From Thiotrichales bacterium HSG1 (GTDB lineage Bacteria > Pseudomonadota > Gammaproteobacteria > Beggiatoales > Beggiatoaceae): DNA of 11,046 bases. Where the stretch lies: the NCBI GenBank assembly GCA_030378125.1, contig JAUCGN010000042.1, positions 1 through 11,046 of the forward strand, read 5' to 3'. A model generated the notes under the pieces. It was not told the origin of the DNA. It made no database searches and saw nothing but the letters and a program-made list of their open reading frames with translations. Below, in pieces: positions 8,442-11,046 of the stretch. Position numbers and translations under genes: made by a program. Every line of letters begins with the position of its first letter. Within the stretch, counting starts at the first letter, position 1.

Positions 8442-9239
8442 TTACGATTGCTGCAATTCCAATATTTTTTCTATTGGTAGATTGGTAAACTTGCTGATAT
8501 TATCTACATCAATATTTGCTTTGAGCATTCGTTTGGCAACCATAATCGTACTTTTCTCAATGCCTTTTTCAATTCCTTTCTCAATGCCTATTTGATAGAA
8601 AGGCGTTTTTTCAATGTCTACACTTAACATGTCAGTTCCTTTTTTTACGTTAGCTTCTAAATCTCGGTTTGATGACAGAATATTGACCATTTCTAAATAA
8701 TTTTTATATTCTTTATCATCGTTTTCAGTCAGTTCTCTTAATCTGGTTAAGATAGTATTAACAATGAGTTGGCTATCTTTGCCTTTGAAATCACATAAGA
8801 TTGATAATGCAACTGCTGCTGGGTTGTTGTGATATAAAAGTTGCTCACAATCTATATCTCTTATATCAATTATTTGGTAGGCAAAGGATATTTTATCTCG
8901 TTTAATGCTATCTTTCATGTAGCATTTGTCTTTGCCAATATAAATAACATACTGCGATACTGTATAATCTTCATATTCAAATAATATATCACTATAGTAT
9001 CTGAGCATTCTCAAGTGCATTTTAGAATGGTTGTTATTTTGTATTTCTATGTGAATTATTTGTTTATTTCCATGTTTGAATACTATATCACTATCTCTTT
9101 TTTCTATCCGAGTAAATTCTTTGTCTATTAAATCTATTTTACCTTTTATTTTAATATTTAATAAGTAAGTAGCTATATCTTTGGCTATTTCTTTAATTAT
9201 ATCTTTCGTTATTACATCTTTTTTCAATACTTTCTCCAT
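8442..9239 (-). CDS. Rpn-family PD-(D/E)XK nuclease / putative transposase (265 aa)
   Basis: This is an Rpn/PDDEXK-type protein of a different subfamily from the one at 7123-7932; outside the nuclease core and tail the two look unlike. An acidic/basic N-terminal helix is followed by the core E46, D51 (RDSDIVF) and E65-I-Q67 (IIHIEIQ), then R77-x3-Y81 (RMLRYY), the common E-x-Q variant of the active site. After about residue 160 comes a helical region, then three tandem IEKG units, then a tail (AKRMLKANIDVDNISKFTNLPIEKIL) matching the tail of the other Rpn-like protein. The length is normal and no disruption is seen. It is the first gene of the three-gene nuclease-fold cluster. The ribosome site is weak, only GAG about 5 nt before the ATG. 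A TTGACG/TATAAA pair (9281-9276 and 9256-9251, 19-nt spacer) could be its promoter, with the -35 inside the adjacent palindrome. DNA cleavage or recombination function is inferred from the family. Confidence 0.85.
   Translation of the reverse strand: MEKVLKKDVITKDIIKEIAKDIATYLLNIKIKGKIDLIDKEFTRIEKRDSDIVFKHGNKQIIHIEIQNNNHSKMHLRMLRYYSDILFEYEDYTVSQYVIYIGKDKCYMKDSIKRDKISFAYQIIDIRDIDCEQLLYHNNPAAVALSILCDFKGKDSQLIVNTILTRLRELTENDDKEYKNYLEMVNILSSNRDLEANVKKGTDMLSVDIEKTPFYQIGIEKGIEKGIEKSTIMVAKRMLKANIDVDNISKFTNLPIEKILELQQS
8550..8585 (-). repeat. 12-bp tandem repeat encoding IEKG units
   Basis: Three imperfect 12-base units on the minus strand (ATTGAGAAAGGA-like) encode IEKG-IEKG-IEKS near residues 219-230 of the 265-aa Rpn-like protein. 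Such units are prone to slippage; the neighbouring Rpn-like gene has one GIEKG at the equivalent place. The unit length is a multiple of three, so copy-number change keeps the frame. Confidence 0.7.
8727..8757 (-). repeat. 31-nt direct repeat, copy inside the upstream Rpn-like gene
   Basis: The second copy of the 29/31 match, 751 bp from the first. Here it is read in a different frame, as roughly residues 162-171 (TILTRLRELT) of the 265-aa Rpn-like protein, a normal internal position for that gene. This makes it the more likely source copy. Confidence 0.8.
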
Positions 9240-9265
9240 TGATGCTCAAGTTTATAAAAGTTGTA

Positions 9266-9314
9266 TGACGCAGAGCGTCAAAGCCGGCATTCCCAACCGG
9301 AGATTGGGAACGAG
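9266..9314. repeat. Double-hairpin REP-like palindromic repeat
   Basis: There are two perfect palindromes in tandem. TGACGC-AGA-GCGTCA (9266-9280) is a 6-bp stem with a 3-nt loop. TTCCCAA-CCGGAGA-TTGGGAA (9290-9310) is a 7-bp stem with a 7-nt loop, followed by CGAG. The linker holds a GCCGGC palindrome. The unit is GC-rich against AT-rich surroundings. The overall shape, and the TTCCCAA...TTGGGAACGAG form in particular, resembles dispersed intergenic repeats I recall from cyanobacteria and filamentous gammaproteobacteria. It lies exactly where the RAYT reading frame loses homology and 27 bases upstream of the Rpn-like start. Confidence 0.7.
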
Positions 9315-9685
9315 AAATCCAATTCATCACGCAGTAAATGTTCCCAATAGCGATGTTGCCTGATTGCTTGTTCATTTTTTTTAATTCGGGACTGGTTGGG
9401 TGTCACTTTATATTTGTTATCACAATGTTTTGTTAATCAAGTTTTTATCAATCGCCACCAAGTTGAAAAATCGGCATCGTTTGGAGGTAAAGTCCATATA
9501 CAGTGTAAATGCTCAGGCAATACCACAATGGCATCAGTAGTAAAAGGTCGTTTTTTCATTACATGGTGAAAAGCTTGGTATAATAAGTAAACATTTGTAT
9601 CATCAATAAATAACTTTCGTCTTTGTTCTGTTACGAGAGTAAAAAAATAACTACTCCCCTGAATATATGCTCGGCGATATTGCAT
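9314..9685 (-). pseudogene. REP-associated tyrosine transposase (RAYT), broken
   Basis: RAYTs are single-copy HUH-type transposases (Y1_Tnp, IS200-related) that mobilise REP hairpins. The first 82 codons match the family well: MQYRRAYIQGSSYFFTLVTEQRRKLF opening, PFTTDAIVVLPEHLHCIWTLPP with the metal-binding H59-L60-H61, and the DFSTWWRLIKT stretch. A TGA at 9439-9437 interrupts it. The same frame then continues for 41 codons with clear family sequence (KVTPNQSRIKKNEQAIRQHRYWEHLLRDELDF), so the TGA is a nonsense change, most simply CGA to TGA. After DELDF the frame enters the palindromic repeat at 9314, and the usual HxDYIHYNPVKHG segment with the catalytic tyrosine is absent. With a stop and no catalytic Tyr it cannot transpose. 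An 82-aa product could still be made, but nothing suggests it has a role. Confidence 0.85.
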
Positions 9686-9715
9686 AATGTTTAGTCATTT
9701 AATAGTTGGGCAAAT

Positions 9716-9762
9716 GTCGGGTTACGTTATCGCACTGCGCTTGATAAGCTAACCCGACCTAC
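9716..9762 (-). repeat. REP hairpin with GTAG head, RAYT-type
   Basis: On the minus strand GTAG (9762-9759) directly abuts a 9-bp perfect stem GTCGGGTTA / TAACCCGAC (9758-9750 with 9724-9716). After a 2x2 mismatch there is an inner 5-bp stem (GATAA/TTATC) and an 11-nt loop. A GTAG-type tetranucleotide at the foot of an imperfect palindrome is the known signature of REP sequences recognised by RAYT transposases. It lies 30 bp from the 5' end of the RAYT remnant, the expected neighbourhood. GGGTAG occurs again at 9772-9767. It also lies 15 bp downstream of the fibre-like gene's stop and could stop or slow transcription there, though no U-tract follows it. Confidence 0.8.
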
Positions 9763-9777
9763 CCAGCTACCCATTTT

Positions 9778-11046
9778 TTATCTACAGGTAACATATGCTA
9801 TACCAGTTGTGTCGATATCATTAAAGGTATCAAAAAAGTGGCAAGACCAACTTATTGGTGTGTCAGTACCGGAAATTACTGTACCTGTTCCATCAGTACT
9901 TGGATATGATTTCAAAATGGCACTGGATGAAGCATTAGTAGTAATACATCCACCCATTAGCACCGCTTCTCCGCCGCCACAACTGGCTACTATCAGCCCA
10001 CTTCCAACGTTGTTAGTATAGGTAGTATAACCGCTACCACCTCCAGAATCATCTATTTCACAAGTAACAGAACCATCTGCTGCTATCTCCCGAATACTCG
10101 AACCGGCTGCACATGTTGCACTAACTCGCCGTTGAAGATATGTGGTATCGGCTTCCAAGGTTACGTTTGGCCCAGTAGCAGCCCCTGCACTGACGCTCAA
10201 TCCAGTACCTGCGTTCACATCGGTGAAATCTCCACTGCCACCACCAGCCGCCTGAAACGTCGGGGCTGCACCGGCTCCATTACTAGTCAAGACTTCCCCA
10301 GAGTTTCCAGTCACAACAGCAGCCGGATTACCACCTGCATCATAAGTAATTACATTTCCAGCAGTCCCCGGTGCCATTTTAGCCAAATCAACAACATCAT
10401 TCGCTATTGTCAAAGCACCACCACTTGTAATGGCTGCATCCCCACTCATTGCCTGACTATCCCAATCAGTACCATCCGCTATCAACATATTTCCAGTAGT
10501 CGCAGTAGAAGTTCCAACATCACCCAAATCAACTAGATTAGAAGCACCGCCACCAGAGCCATCTAAATCCGTATCTGTGATAGACAAGTTAGTATTTGGA
10601 GTAAGGAATGCCACAGCACCGGCACTATCGTCCCAGAATAGAATCCTATCAGCACCTGGGTCGGTAAGACTTGCCCCAGTACCTCCATCTGCTAATGCCA
10701 AATCCGTTATCCCATTTATTGACCCTCCAGATATTGAGACACTAGTGGAATCTTGTGTAGCCATTGAGCCTAATCCATGACCTGTGATTGAAGCAACAGC
10801 CCCGCTTATCTTCGTAGTAGCAATCGCTGCCCCGGAGTTAATATCATCATTAACAATTTCATCATTAGTAATGTCAGCAGAAGTAACTGCTCCACCAGCC
10901 GTTGTCCAACTCAATAACCCACTGCCATCGGTAATCAATATTTGTCCATTAGTACCACCATCTGCTGGCAAGGTATAGGTTGTATCTTGGGTCATGGCTG
11001 CATTTGGCTGGAATACTACTGAATAGTCCGTACCACCTTGTTCTGA
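9778..11046 (-). CDS. Tail-fibre-like/adhesin-like repeat protein, 5' end beyond window
   Basis: The frame is open at the right edge: 17 codons (SEQGGTDYSVVFQPNAA) precede the first internal Met at 10995, giving 422 codons in view. The body is Gly/Ala/Thr/Asp-rich with no hydrophobic core. It contains fibre-like phrases: GLGSMATQDS...GITDLALADGGTGAS, GADRILFWDDSAGAVAFL, NLVDLGDVGT, NDVVDLAKMAPGTAGNVITYD and GEVLTSNGAGAAPTFQAAGGG. These resemble phage tail-fibre stems and similar bacterial surface proteins. The motif LQRRVSATCAAGSSIREIAADGSVTCE precedes a Gly-rich hinge. The last 80 or so residues form a Cys-containing tip-like module (ASCGGGEAVLMGGC, WSCHFFD, AYVTCR at the terminus). No signal peptide is visible because the N-terminus is missing. 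It is markedly more GC-rich than the nuclease genes downstream. It could be a prophage remnant or a host adhesin; no other phage gene is in view. Confidence 0.8.
   Translation of the reverse strand, partial: SEQGGTDYSVVFQPNAAMTQDTTYTLPADGGTNGQILITDGSGLLSWTTAGGAVTSADITNDEIVNDDINSGAAIATTKISGAVASITGHGLGSMATQDSTSVSISGGSINGITDLALADGGTGASLTDPGADRILFWDDSAGAVAFLTPNTNLSITDTDLDGSGGGASNLVDLGDVGTSTATTGNMLIADGTDWDSQAMSGDAAITSGGALTIANDVVDLAKMAPGTAGNVITYDAGGNPAAVVTGNSGEVLTSNGAGAAPTFQAAGGGSGDFTDVNAGTGLSVSAGAATGPNVTLEADTTYLQRRVSATCAAGSSIREIAADGSVTCEIDDSGGGSGYTTYTNNVGSGLIVASCGGGEAVLMGGCITTNASSSAILKSYPSTDGTGTVISGTDTPISWSCHFFDTFNDIDTTGIAYVTCR

Noticed and set aside
9181..9375. Two overlapping 60-codon frames on opposite strands
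   Set aside because: Both run through the palindromic repeat. The minus one is out of frame with the RAYT remnant and the plus one is antisense to the Rpn-like start.
9437..9685. The 82-codon frame as an intact small gene
   Set aside because: RAYT-family sequence resumes in the same frame straight after the TGA, so this is the front part of a broken gene.
9809..10978. Plus-strand frames opposite the fibre-like gene
   Set aside because: They are shadows of the Gly/Ala/Thr-rich minus-strand coding sequence.

Overview
The window reads as an accessory region of an AT-rich Gram-negative bacterium. A gammaproteobacterium of the Thiotrichales/Beggiatoaceae kind is my best guess. The basis is recalled family distribution (giant Calx-beta surface proteins, Rpn and Uma2 nuclease-fold genes, RAYT/REP elements), not a species-level match; some cyanobacteria carry a similar mix. 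Every gene I can support lies on the minus strand, so the window is read from right to left. No rRNA, tRNA or CRISPR array was seen.

Right end (9778-11046): the 3' part of a gene for a long, low-complexity phage-tail-fibre-like or adhesin-like protein. It is open at the right edge, ends in a Cys-rich tail, and is clearly more GC-rich than its neighbours. Next (about 9260-9765) comes a decayed REP/RAYT locus. A GTAG-headed REP hairpin lies 5' of a RAYT (HUH transposase) gene that is broken by an in-frame TGA. The RAYT reading frame then runs into a second, different palindromic repeat and loses its catalytic-Tyr end.

Middle (7123-9239): three closely spaced, co-directional genes, Rpn-like nuclease, Uma2-like nuclease, Rpn-like nuclease, with gaps of 30 and 41 bases. 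All three belong to PD-(D/E)XK-fold families and keep recognisable active-site residues. The last ten codons and stop of the Uma2 gene are a near-identical (29/31) copy of an internal stretch of the upstream Rpn gene, read in another frame. This suggests the Uma2 tail was replaced by recombination.

Between the nuclease genes and the next gene (6841-7087) is a 247-bp non-coding element with perfect 20-bp terminal inverted repeats and a concentric internal inverted repeat, i.e. a MITE. It sits directly upstream of the largest gene and may contribute to its promoter.

Left part (1-6781): one uninterrupted minus-strand reading frame of at least 2260 codons, open at the left edge. It has a signal peptide, a lamin-tail domain, many Calx-beta-type repeats, a right-handed beta-helix ending in a choice-of-anchor-Q-like motif, three InlB-like Cys-containing repeats and an unassigned repetitive C-terminal region. 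It is a secreted or surface-exposed protein. The apparent short ORFs on the opposite strand here are shadows of this coding sequence.

The two surface proteins flank a mobile/repeat-rich zone. Nothing in the sequence shows a direct functional link between the nuclease genes and the surface proteins.
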